NCBI GenBank assembly: GCA_947442095.1
Contig: CANEVG010000002.1
Coordinates: forward strand, 1 to 45,639
Direction of reading: 5' to 3'
Length of the DNA stretch: 45,639 bases
Source: Sphingomonadaceae bacterium
Lineage (GTDB): Bacteria > Pseudomonadota > Alphaproteobacteria > Sphingomonadales > Sphingomonadaceae
Part shown: piece after piece, positions 24,813-32,296 of the stretch
Layout: every line of letters begins with the position of its first letter
How positions within the stretch are numbered: position 1 is the stretch's first letter
Notes under the pieces: generated by a model
Seen by the model: only the letters and a program-made list of their open reading frames with translations
Told to the model about the DNA's origin: nothing
The model's database searches: none
Position numbers and translations under genes: made by a program

Positions 24813-25508
24813 TCAATGCGAACAGGCTCCGTCCGCACCGCCTGCAATCAGTCGACAGGTCAGCATGTCACGCTGGCGGGTGCGATCAAACCGGCGATAC
24901 CAGTCGGGATCGGCGGCGCGGATGGCCGAGGCCGAACGTCCATCAGGATCGAAACGCAAGGTTGTCAGCGCCGGGGCGCTCCGGTTTGCGCCGTTCAAAT
25001 CCTGGCTGTGCCGCCGGCGCCAGCGGCGCAGCCAAGCCATGGCGGGGCTCGCCATTGCACGAGCGTCATACCCCGGACGGGCGATTACGGCAATCGGCAT
25101 CTCACGCGCGATCGTGCGCCACCCGCGCCAGCGATGGAATTGCGCAAGATTGTCCGACCCCATCAGCCATACAAACCGCCGTTTTGGGTAGCGCCGCTTG
25201 AGTTTGCGCAGCGTATCAAGCGTGTAGCGCGTACCCATTTCGGCTTCGATCGCGGTGACGCGAATCGGCGCGCGCCGCGCCATTTGCCGTGCCGACCCGA
25301 CCCGAGCCACCAACGATGCCATGCCTTCGGCAGGCTTGAGAACGTTGCCGGGCGAGACCAGCCACCACACCTCATCCAGCCCCAGAGCATCGCACGCAAA
25401 CAGACTGATCCGCCGATGCGCACCATGCGCCGGATTGAAACTGCCTCCGAGCAGGCCGGTCAACTGGCGTTTCAGGGGCGGATCTGCCCAGAGCCGAGCA
25501 CCAGCCAT
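24813..25508 (-). CDS. nadD: Nicotinate-nucleotide adenylyltransferase
   Basis: NadD joins nicotinate mononucleotide and ATP to form deamido-NAD. The Rossmann-like nucleotidyltransferase fold shows GLLGGSFNPAHGAHRR at the N-terminus, with the two histidines of the HxGH-type motif; the glycine of that motif is alanine here. The second motif reads GRSASAIRA near residue 197 (usual SSTxIR type). The MGSDNLAQFHRW segment is characteristic of NadD. The length is 231 residues. The ATG overlaps the 3' end of proA by 37 bases and has no clear SD, so translation may be coupled to proA. Confidence 0.93.
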   Translation of the reverse strand: MAGARLWADPPLKRQLTGLLGGSFNPAHGAHRRISLFACDALGLDEVWWLVSPGNVLKPAEGMASLVARVGSARQMARRAPIRVTAIEAEMGTRYTLDTLRKLKRRYPKRRFVWLMGSDNLAQFHRWRGWRTIAREMPIAVIARPGYDARAMASPAMAWLRRWRRRHSQDLNGANRSAPALTTLRFDPDGRSASAIRAADPDWYRRFDRTRQRDMLTCRLIAGGADGACSH

Positions 25509-26764
25509 TTGTAGGTGGTGAGCCCCTCAAGCGCGACTGGCCCACGCGCGTGCAGCCGTCCGGTGGCGATGCCGATTTCGGCGCCGAGGCCGAACTCGCC
25601 GCCATCGGCAAACTGGCTGGATGCGTTGTGCATCACGATGGCGCTATCGACGGCGCCGAGGAACCGCTCTGCTGCATCAGCATCGCCGGTCACGATGGCA
25701 TCGGTGTGGCCCGAGGCATGGCACGCGATATGCGCCAGCGCGGCGTCCAGGCCGTCGACCACGGCGACGGACAGCACGGCATCGAGATATTCGGTATCCC
25801 AGTCGGCTGGATCGGCAGGCTTAATCCGCGGGTCGATCGCACAGGCCCGCGCATCGCCGCGCAGTTCGCAGCCGGCTGCGAGGAGAGGCTCAACCAGCCC
25901 ATGTGGATCAGGAAACAGCGCATCGATCAGCAGCGTTTCCATAGATCCGCAGACCCCGGGCCGCCGCAGCTTGGCGTTGAACGCGATATCGCGCGCCATT
26001 GCCGGATCGGCCGCACGGTCCACGAAGGTGTGATTGATGCCATCGAGATGCGCGAGCACCGGCACGCGGGCATCGGCCTGCACCCGCGCGACCAGGCTCT
26101 TGCCGCCGCGCGGAACGATCATGTCGATCAAACCGCTTGCAGCCAGCATGGCGCCGACAGCGGCGCGGTCCTGTGTAGGCACAAGCTGCACGGCATCGGC
26201 GGGCACGCCGCCTGCTGCCAGGCCTTCTGCCAATGCCGCATGAATTGCCCGGTTTGAATGGACGGCCTCGCTGCCGCCGCGCAGCAGCACGGCGTTGCCT
26301 GAGCGCACGCAGAGCGCGGCGGCATCAGCAGTCACATTCGGGCGGCTTTCGTAGATGATCCCAATGAGGCCGATGGGCACCCGCACGCGGCGGAGCACCA
26401 TGCCATTGGGCCGGCGTGTTTCATCAATGATCCGGCCGACCGGGTCATCAAGCGCGGCCACTTCAGCCACGCCTGCAGCCATAGCCTCGATCCGCGCCGG
26501 ATCCAGCCGCAGCCGATCGATCATAGCACCCGAAAGGCCTGCCGCAGCACCGTTCGCAACATCGACCGCATTGGCTTCGAGAATCTGCGGAGCGGCACGG
26601 CGCAGCGCGGCCGCAGCCTGTTCAAGGGCCGCCTGCCGGGCGATCGACGGCATGGCTGCCAGCCCGCGCTGTGCGGCACGGGCATCGCGCGCCAGGCGCT
26701 CGATCAGGACAGCGGCATCGATGGCGGGCTCGGTTTCACGAGCAGGTATGGGAAGAGCGTTCAT
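25472..26764 (-). CDS. proA: Gamma-glutamyl phosphate reductase
   Basis: ProA reduces gamma-glutamyl phosphate to glutamate semialdehyde with NADPH in proline synthesis. It is an aldehyde-dehydrogenase fold protein: the nucleotide region contains IGIIYESRPNVT and AVLLRGGSEA, and the catalytic Cys lies in RRPGVCGSMETLL near residue 271. The C-terminal ASSQFADGGEFGLGAEIGI segment is diagnostic. Its 430 residues are slightly more than E. coli ProA (417). proB is not adjacent. It is the first gene of a long minus-strand run down to 19368. Confidence 0.96.
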   Translation of the reverse strand: MNALPIPARETEPAIDAAVLIERLARDARAAQRGLAAMPSIARQAALEQAAAALRRAAPQILEANAVDVANGAAAGLSGAMIDRLRLDPARIEAMAAGVAEVAALDDPVGRIIDETRRPNGMVLRRVRVPIGLIGIIYESRPNVTADAAALCVRSGNAVLLRGGSEAVHSNRAIHAALAEGLAAGGVPADAVQLVPTQDRAAVGAMLAASGLIDMIVPRGGKSLVARVQADARVPVLAHLDGINHTFVDRAADPAMARDIAFNAKLRRPGVCGSMETLLIDALFPDPHGLVEPLLAAGCELRGDARACAIDPRIKPADPADWDTEYLDAVLSVAVVDGLDAALAHIACHASGHTDAIVTGDADAAERFLGAVDSAIVMHNASSQFADGGEFGLGAEIGIATGRLHARGPVALEGLTTYKWLVLGSGQIRP

Positions 26765-27119
26765 TCCCTGGCTTCTACCACTGTCCAGGGCCGCTGTCAG
26801 CCCGACTAGGCCGGCGCCTCGTTACCCGCTGCCGAGTCGCTTAGAGAACACCGCCGAGGGCGCATCCGGCTCCGAGTCGAAATCCGGAATCGTGACCGGC
26901 AGATCACACCTTTAACGCTTCATCGCCGGACTCGCACGACTCAACCTGCCAGAGGCCCTGTGGATTCGACCCATGATGCCACTGTGGTTAAGCCGCCGAG
27001 GATTCGCGGGTGCATGAATTCGCCGCGTTCGGACGGGGGTCGCCATCTTACCGACTACAACACGGCGCAAGGCAGCTTCGCCTCAGGACGGCGGTCGTCC
27101 GCAGTCCCGCTGGCGGCGG
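26765..27119. other. Intergenic region between proA and M23 gene
   Basis: This 355-base stretch holds the divergent promoters of proA (-) and the M23-bactofilin pair (+). It contains seven GANTC sites (26834-27005) and a 37-codon ORF (27014-27127) that may be the true 5' end of the M23 gene (see findings). I saw no terminator or tRNA. Confidence 0.7.
26834..27005. promoter_or_regulatory. Cluster of seven GANTC (CcrM methylation) sites
   Basis: GANTC occurs at 26834, 26874, 26887, 26929, 26938, 26963 and 27001. For a genome of about 63% GC less than one site is expected in 172 bases. In alphaproteobacteria CcrM methylates this motif, and hemimethylation times transcription to the cell cycle. 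The cluster lies in the shared proA/M23 promoter region. Confidence 0.6.
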
Positions 27120-28268
27120 TTGGTTGAGCGCGTGCACAGCTGGTTCCCGGACCGCGAGTTCTTCATGCGCTCCAACGGCCATGTGCGCTTTATCCGCCTT
27201 TCGGCGCAATTCCAGATGCGCATGGCCGGCGCGGTGGCTGGCGCGGTTCTCTTGTGGGCCGTCATGATGGGCTGGATGGTGTTGGCGCAGGCCCTGGCTG
27301 CATATGGCCATGCCTCGTTGCTGGAGCGCGAAGCTGCTGTCGCAACGGCTGAAAGCCGAGTCGCGCAATACCGTTCGGGGCTTGGCGAAGTGGCAAGCGA
27401 TCTCGCCAAGCGGCAGGAATTTATCGAGAAAAGTGTGCAGGGCGCGATTGGCCCGATGCCGGCTTCGCTTCCCTCAGGCACCGTTTCGGATAGCAGTGAT
27501 GAAGCCGCCAAGACAGTGCGGAAGATTTCCCGGATACTGCCCGAAGCGGCAGGTCTGGCCAAGATTGAAGCCCGGCAACTTGCCTTTATCGAGAAGCTCA
27601 CGCGCTATGCCGATGCCCGTTCGGCCCGCGCCGAGACCGCCATTCGCCGCCTTGGGCTGAACCCGGGCATCATCGCGACAGGAGACAGGCGCGCCATGGG
27701 CGGCCCGCTTATCCCCATGTTTACCGGGGCGGGCAATCATCTTGATCCGCGGTTTGCCCGCTTTGGCGCCAGCCTGGCCCGGATGAGCGCGGTGGAACAT
27801 GCCCTCGTGCGCATTCCGAATACGCTGCCCGCCAGCCTCGAGTACATCTCGAGCGGCTTCGGCTTTCGTCTCGATCCTTTCACCGGGGGCGGCGCATTCC
27901 ATGCCGGCCTCGATTTCCGCGGCCCCATAGGCGCGCCGATTCTCGCAGCGGCAGCCGGAACTATAAGCTTTACCGGCATCAAACAGGGCTACGGCAACTG
28001 TGTGGAGATTAGCCACGGTAACGGGCTGATGACCCGCTATGCTCACATGTCGCGTATCGCGGCCCGCGTCGGCGAGGCTGTTGGCCCCGGCAAAGTGATC
28101 GGTGCGATTGGCAGCACTGGTCGGTCGACCGGACCTCACTTGCACTTTGAAGTGCGGATCAACGACCGACCGCTCGATCCGCGCCCGTTCTTGGAGGCGA
28201 TGCCGCATGTTTTCAAAAAAACCAACCCGGGAACCGGAGCATCTGCCCCGGTCAGCTCAGCAAGGTAA
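27120..28268 (+). CDS. M23 family peptidoglycan endopeptidase, membrane-anchored
   Basis: This LytM-type zinc endopeptidase is predicted to cut peptide cross-links in the cell wall. A cytoplasmic N-terminus (WFPDREFFMRSNGHVRFI) is followed by one membrane helix (about residues 37-58), a helical periplasmic region (60-180) and the M23 domain. Zinc ligands are complete: HAGLD near residue 261 and HLHFEV near residue 339, with SSGFGFRLDPFTG upstream of the fold. The start is unusual: TTG 27120 or GTG 27132 in this frame, whereas a good-looking ATG frame (27014) runs into it with a one-base offset, suggesting a frameshift. The gene overlaps the bactofilin gene by 62 bases, an arrangement that ties both to cell-shape control. 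Confidence 0.88.
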   Translation: MVERVHSWFPDREFFMRSNGHVRFIRLSAQFQMRMAGAVAGAVLLWAVMMGWMVLAQALAAYGHASLLEREAAVATAESRVAQYRSGLGEVASDLAKRQEFIEKSVQGAIGPMPASLPSGTVSDSSDEAAKTVRKISRILPEAAGLAKIEARQLAFIEKLTRYADARSARAETAIRRLGLNPGIIATGDRRAMGGPLIPMFTGAGNHLDPRFARFGASLARMSAVEHALVRIPNTLPASLEYISSGFGFRLDPFTGGGAFHAGLDFRGPIGAPILAAAAGTISFTGIKQGYGNCVEISHGNGLMTRYAHMSRIAARVGEAVGPGKVIGAIGSTGRSTGPHLHFEVRINDRPLDPRPFLEAMPHVFKKTNPGTGASAPVSSAR

Positions 28269-28629
28269 CGCCATGGGCGCCACGACTTTCTCCGTGCTGG
28301 GGGCCGATCTGGCCGTGAAGGGTGACATAACCGCCAGCGCCGATCTGCATATCGACGGCCATATCGCAGGCGACATCACGTGTGCCGCTCTCGTGCAGGG
28401 CGAAGCCAGCGTGATCGAAGGCGAGATCCGGGCACAGACCGCGCGGCTGGCCGGCACAGTCAAGGGCGGGATCGAGGTCGGCCAGCTGGTCGTGCTCAAA
28501 TCAGCCCGGATTCAAGGGGATGTGAAATACGATATGCTTACGATCGAACAGGGCGCGCATATCGACGGGCGGTTGAGCCATGGGTTGGATCCGGTCGACC
28601 ATGAGACAGCGCTGACTTTGGTGAGCTAA
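28207..28629 (+). CDS. Bactofilin (polymer-forming cytoskeletal protein)
   Basis: Bactofilins form non-polar filaments on the inner membrane and often position cell-wall enzymes. The central beta-helix repeats are clear from ADLAVKGDITASADLHIDGHIAGDI through ARIQGDVKYDMLTIEQGAHIDGRL. The start ATG at 28207 has GGAGG 9 bases upstream and gives the family-like MFSKKPTREP opening; ATG 28273 is an alternative that would remove the overlap. The 140-residue length fits. A short tail (LDPVDHETALTLVS) follows. The gene overlaps the M23 peptidase gene, a well-known bactofilin partner. An IS remnant begins directly after its stop codon. Confidence 0.92.
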   Translation: MFSKKPTREPEHLPRSAQQGNAMGATTFSVLGADLAVKGDITASADLHIDGHIAGDITCAALVQGEASVIEGEIRAQTARLAGTVKGGIEVGQLVVLKSARIQGDVKYDMLTIEQGAHIDGRLSHGLDPVDHETALTLVS

Positions 28630-28651
28630 CCCCAATACCGTTCGCTTAAGG
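28630..28651 (+). repeat. Left inverted repeat of IS4 remnant
   Basis: The sequence begins CCCCAATACCGTTCGCTTAA and matches the reverse complement of 29747-29768 at 17 of 22 positions. It starts immediately after the TAA of the bactofilin gene. Confidence 0.65.
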
Positions 28652-28675
28652 TAATCTCTGCTTTGGCTTTAGCCG

Positions 28676-29741
28676 GTGCTGGGCACCGGGAGGCATTGGC
28701 GTGGCACGGACAGTCGCGGAACGTCCTTCGAGTCCCTGGATCACATCAGCCTGGGTGTGATTGCGCGTACATTTCCGTTGAGCGCGGTTCGTGCAGCGCT
28801 GGTGGCGACCGGCAAGGAGAGCGTACGACAGCGCGATCTGCCGGCGCAGGTAGTGGTCTGTTATGTGACCACTTTGGCGCTCTCCATGCAGTCTTCCTAT
28901 CGCAAGGTCCTGCGCTGCCTGATTGAAGGCATGCATTGGCTTGACCGTTCGTCGACGATCAAGGTGGCCGGCAAGTCGGGGATTTTCCAGGCCCGCACGC
29001 GGCTTGGCTGGGTATCGATGCGCGCACTTCATGATGCCGCGGTGAAACAGATTGTCCAGAAGACGACGAAGGGTGCCTGGTATCGCGACTGGCGACTGGT
29101 TAGCCTCGAGGGGTGTAGGCCTCGACGTCGCTAACAAGACGGTCAATGAAGCGGCCTTTGGTCGCCCTGGCGCCAGCCGGGGAAGCAGTGCCTTTCCGCA
29201 GTTTCGCTTCGTCTCACTGGTGGTGAACGGCACTCCTATCGTCTTTGCCTCGGAGATGGCTGGCTAGCCACCCACGAGACCCTTCTTGCCAGGACAGTGG
29301 TTGCCAGACTGGGCAAGGGCATGCTGTGCTTGGCAGACCGCGCTTTATTCAGGTTCGCTCTGTGGGCACAAGCCCAGGAGAATGGCGCCAATCTGCTCTG
29401 GCGTATCAGGCGGAACCTGCGGCTGTCGCCTGATACACGATTGGCCGATGGCTCATATCTGAGCCGCATCTATTCTTCACAGTGGGATTTTCGGCACAAA
29501 ACCAACGGCATGGTGGTGCGCGTCATCGATTACGCGCTCGGCGGCGTTGCTCATGCCGAGCCGGTCTACCGACTGGCCACCACCGTCCTTGTTCCAGAAC
29601 AGGCGCCAGCGCCAGGGCTGGCAGCACTTCACCATGAGCGCTGGGAAATCGAGACCGCCTTTGATGCACTCAAGACCCATTTGCGCGGCGCCCGCATCGT
29701 TCTGCGGTCCAAGACCCCCGACCTTGTTCGCCAGAGCAATG
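28676..29741 (+). pseudogene. IS4-family transposase, frameshifted and truncated
   Basis: Three reading frames together spell one transposase. Frame one (28676 to about 29111) gives the IS4 N-terminal domain (DHISLGVIARTFPLSAVRAAL, then KSGIFQARTRLG and KGAWYRDWRLVSLEG). Frame two (about 29111-29260) gives GLDVANKTVNEAAFGRPGAS. Frame three (about 29260-29741) gives LCLADRALFRF, LLWRIRRNLRL and HHERWEIETAFDALKTH. There are at least two frameshifts. The first catalytic aspartate (usual LDG) reads LEG, and the Tyr of the Y-R-E-K signature reads His. After RSKTPDLVRQ the C-terminal part is missing. This protein cannot be active. Confidence 0.85.
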
Positions 29742-29746
29742 CGTGT

Positions 29747-29768
29747 CCTTACGTGGACAGTATTGGAG
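29747..29768 (-). repeat. Right inverted repeat of IS4 remnant
   Basis: Read on the minus strand it begins CTCCAATACTGTCCACGTAA and pairs with the left repeat at 17 of 22 positions. Its position just after the broken end of the transposase supports an internal deletion. Confidence 0.6.
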
Positions 29769-29820
29769 CTGGAGGCAGTTGCATTTCCACAGCGCCTCAT
29801 CCGACGGATTGCCAAGACCA

Positions 29821-29853
29821 AACAAACCCCCCTTCCGGAGCCCGAAGGGGGGT
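29821..29853 (-). terminator. Rho-independent terminator downstream of trcR
   Basis: A perfect 9-bp stem (CCCCCCTTC with GAAGGGGGG) closes an 8-base loop at 29828-29853. On the minus strand TTTGTTTGG follows. It is 33 bases past the trcR stop. The plus-strand downstream sequence TCTTGCTT is weaker, so it mainly serves trcR. Confidence 0.8.
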
Positions 29854-29886
29854 CTTGCTTATTGTCCGGTATTCGCGGCCGAGACT

Positions 29887-30594
29887 TTAGCTGTCTGAAA
29901 GGCCTTCGGCGCGGCGCGCTTCGAGCCAGGCAGCGGCCTCGGCCTCCTGCGCGGCCTGCGAGGCCGCCTTGGCATGGGCCTGCCGCTCGGCGCGGAGTTC
30001 TTCGATGAGCGCCTCGCGGTCGTTGCCCAGCCGCAGGTTGCTTGCGGTTTCGTCTTCTTCGATCCCGGCTTTCTTGGCAGCTTTGGCCACCAGCGCATCA
30101 AGCTCGCGCTGCGAGCAAAGGCCCAAGGTAACCGGGTCCTTGGGGTTGATATTGGCGATGTTCCAATGGCTGCGATCGCGAATTGCGGCAATGGTGTTGC
30201 GCGTTGTGCCGATCAGCTTGCCGACTTGTGCGTCAGAAATCTCAGAATGGTTGCGCAGAATCCAGGCGATGCCGTCGGGCTTGTCCTGCCGCTTCGAGAC
30301 CGGCGTGTAGCGCGGCCCTTTGGTGCGGCTGACCGAAATCGGCGCCTTCTGCATCTTGAGCCGGTACTCGGCGTTGACCTGTCCGCGCTCGATCTCGCTC
30401 TGGGTAAGCTCGCCCGAGTGCACCGGATCGCGTCCGGTGTACTTAGCGCCTGCAAGGTCATCGGCCATCGCCTGCACTTCAAGAATATGCAGGCCACAAA
30501 ACTCGGCGATCTGCTCGAACGTCAGCGCGGTGTTGTCGACAAGCCATGATGCCGTGGCATGGGGCATCAGCGGATAAGTGGACTGGTTGCTCAA
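29887..30594 (-). CDS. trcR: Cell-cycle transcriptional regulator TrcR (DUF1013)
   Basis: DUF1013 proteins are alphaproteobacterial; TrcR is named as a cell-cycle transcriptional regulator in Caulobacter-type genomes. The 235-residue protein opens with PLMPHATASWLVDNTALTFEQIAEFCGLHILEVQ, an N-terminal helix-turn-helix, and continues with GIAWILRNHSEISDAQVGKLIGTTRNTI, a second HTH-like unit. A Lys/Ala-rich charged helix follows (from about residue 180) and looks like a coiled coil. It is a monocistronic gene, bracketed by hairpin terminators on both sides. Confidence 0.9.
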   Translation of the reverse strand: MSNQSTYPLMPHATASWLVDNTALTFEQIAEFCGLHILEVQAMADDLAGAKYTGRDPVHSGELTQSEIERGQVNAEYRLKMQKAPISVSRTKGPRYTPVSKRQDKPDGIAWILRNHSEISDAQVGKLIGTTRNTIAAIRDRSHWNIANINPKDPVTLGLCSQRELDALVAKAAKKAGIEEDETASNLRLGNDREALIEELRAERQAHAKAASQAAQEAEAAAWLEARRAEGLSDS

Positions 30595-30632
30595 GGGGAG
30601 CCCCTCTGGAGAGCCTCAACAACGAGGCGGAA

Positions 30633-30662
30633 ACAATAAGGGCCGCCCCTTGCGGAGCGGCC
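30633..30662 (-). terminator. Terminator after quinone oxidoreductase gene
   Basis: A 9-bp stem with one mismatch (GGCCGCCCC with GGAGCGGCC) closes a 4-base loop at 30641-30662. On the minus strand it is followed by TTATTGTTT. It separates the oxidoreductase gene (ending 30733) from trcR (starting 30594). Confidence 0.7.
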
Positions 30663-30732
30663 ATCTTGTGTCCGGTGTAGGCGAGCAGGGCTCACACGGC
30701 AAGCCTAATCGGGCTAAATTCCTGCCTTCGGG

Positions 30733-31737
30733 CTATTCGCTGACAGTCAGAACGATCTTGCCGATATGGGCACCGGCCTCCATCCGCGCATGGGCGGCGG
30801 ATGCCTCGCGCAGCGGAAAGGATTGGTCCATGACTGGTCGAAGCAGACCTTCAGCCACCAGCGGCCAGACCGTCTGGTGGATTTCATCCGCCAGCAAGCC
30901 TTTGAATTCATTTGATCTGGGTCGCAATGTAGACCCGGAAAGAGTTAGCCGGCGGCGCATCACTTCAGCCATGTTGATCTCTGCGCGCACACCGCCCTGC
31001 ACCGCAATCGTCACGTGCCGCCCATCATCGCCAAGGCACTTGAGGTTGCGCCCCACATAGTCGCCCGCAACCATGTCTAGCACAAGGTGCACGCCCTTGC
31101 CGTCAGTGATCCGTGCCACTTCCTCAACGAAATCCGTGGCCTTGTAGTCAATGGCATGCGCCGCGCCGAGGGCCAGCGCGGCTGCACATTTTTCTGGTCC
31201 GCCACATGTCACGATGACTGTAAGGCCGAACAGCTTGCCTAGAAGGATCGCCGTAGTCCCGATCCCGCTGGTGCCGCCGTGCACCAGCAAGCGCTCGCCC
31301 TCGGTCGCCCAGCCACGTTCGAACACATTGTGCCAGACGGTGAACAGCGTCTCGGGCATGGCAGCCGCCTGATCTGGCGCAAGGCCATCCGGCACCGGCA
31401 GGCACAGGGACGCCTCGGCAAGGCAGTATTCGGCGTAGCCACCGCCCGATACAAGCGCGCAGACCATCTGACCAAGGAATGGTGTTGTGACGCCCGCCCC
31501 CATGACAACAACCTGTCCTGACACCTCGAGTCCCGGGATCGGCGAAGCCCCTGGCGGCGGCGGATAGAAGCCCTGACGCTGGATCACGTCTGGCCGGTTG
31601 ACCCCTGCGAAGGCGACCCGCAAAAGGACCTGCCCCGGTCCGGGGACAGGCACAGGCAGCGTTTCCGGACGCAGCACCTCAGGCCCGCCGGGCGCATCGA
31701 AACCTATTGCGGTCATCGTTGCTGGTAACGGCTTCAT
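30733..31737 (-). CDS. NAD(P)H-quinone oxidoreductase (PIG3-type MDR)
   Basis: This is a zinc-free medium-chain dehydrogenase/reductase of the quinone oxidoreductase (TP53I3/PIG3-like) subgroup, probably reducing quinones with NADPH. The N-terminal catalytic fold shows VAFAGVNRPDVIQRQGFYPPPPGASPIPGLEVSG, characteristic of this subgroup, and no zinc-binding cysteines. The Rossmann domain carries LVHGGTSGIGTTAI near residue 150. The length of 334 residues is typical. It is divergent from a DUF1192 gene with about 120 bases between. Substrate and physiological role are inferred from the family only. Confidence 0.9.
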   Translation of the reverse strand: MKPLPATMTAIGFDAPGGPEVLRPETLPVPVPGPGQVLLRVAFAGVNRPDVIQRQGFYPPPPGASPIPGLEVSGQVVVMGAGVTTPFLGQMVCALVSGGGYAEYCLAEASLCLPVPDGLAPDQAAAMPETLFTVWHNVFERGWATEGERLLVHGGTSGIGTTAILLGKLFGLTVIVTCGGPEKCAAALALGAAHAIDYKATDFVEEVARITDGKGVHLVLDMVAGDYVGRNLKCLGDDGRHVTIAVQGGVRAEINMAEVMRRRLTLSGSTLRPRSNEFKGLLADEIHQTVWPLVAEGLLRPVMDQSFPLREASAAHARMEAGAHIGKIVLTVSE

Positions 31738-31861
31738 GCCATGCCCCCCTGAACCGGCGCGACGCAGCCAATTGCTGCCGCAGATTGGTAAATTGTCAGA
31801 AGTGCCAAGTACCCACGCATCCGGTTGACAGCAAGGCTCAAGCGGTCACAAAGTGAACGCC

Positions 31862-32113
31862 ATGGAACTTGACGAGCGTCCGCGCCCTACAGGCGATACG
31901 GCCAGCCTTCTGGCAACGGAGCCGCTCGACAGGTATTCGCATCACGAGTTGACCGAAAGAATCGCCCTGCTCGAAGCGGAAATTCGCCGAGTGGCCGCAC
32001 ACCGCGACAAGGCAGCCGCACACCGCCTTGCGGCCGACTCCCTATTTGGTTCACCCCCTGTTGGTTCCCCCCCGCCTGAGGGTAGTGGCCCACCTAAGGG
32101 TAGTGGATTCTGA
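31862..32113 (+). CDS. DUF1192 small protein with Gly/Pro tail
   Basis: DUF1192 proteins are short alphaproteobacterial proteins of unknown function. The core is visible at about residues 22-62: LDRYSHHELTERIALLEAEIRRV, then a charged helix ending in LAADSLFG; this is predicted to be a small coiled coil. The start is ATG 31862 (MELDERP); GTG 31853 is an alternative. The 83 residues include a tail of about 20 Gly/Pro/Ser-rich residues with repeated GSPP and GSG units, which is unusual for the family. TTGACA at 31825-31830 may be part of its promoter. A 7-bp hairpin (32119-32143) follows the stop but has no T-tract. Confidence 0.85.
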   Translation: MELDERPRPTGDTASLLATEPLDRYSHHELTERIALLEAEIRRVAAHRDKAAAHRLAADSLFGSPPVGSPPPEGSGPPKGSGF

Positions 32114-32296
32114 TGCTTGCCGCCCTTCACCTAGCGGGGCGGCATACCCATATTGTGCACGGGCCGGTTGATGCACTCGGCCGACGGTCATTTTCCCGCG
32201 CTCCCTGTTTAGCCATGGTTAATCGGAAGCGTGCTTTCCTCCCGCAAGGGAACCACCCTGGGCTGGCAGTCTGCCGGCTCGCCAGAAAGAAGCGCC

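Larger units (their letters stand above)
28630..29768 (+). mobile_element. Remnant IS4-family insertion sequence
   Basis: About 1.14 kb is bounded by imperfect inverted repeats (17 of 22 positions match) and contains a decayed IS4-type transposase on the plus strand. It starts one base after the bactofilin stop. The transposase lacks its C-terminal part before the right repeat, so an internal deletion of a few hundred bases is likely. No clear target-site duplication is visible. It should be immobile unless helped by an intact relative. Confidence 0.75.

Noticed and set aside
29547-30008. 153-aa plus-strand ORF spanning the IS right end and trcR
   Set aside because: It crosses the IS boundary and runs antisense into trcR; it is a frame-shifted shadow of the transposase.
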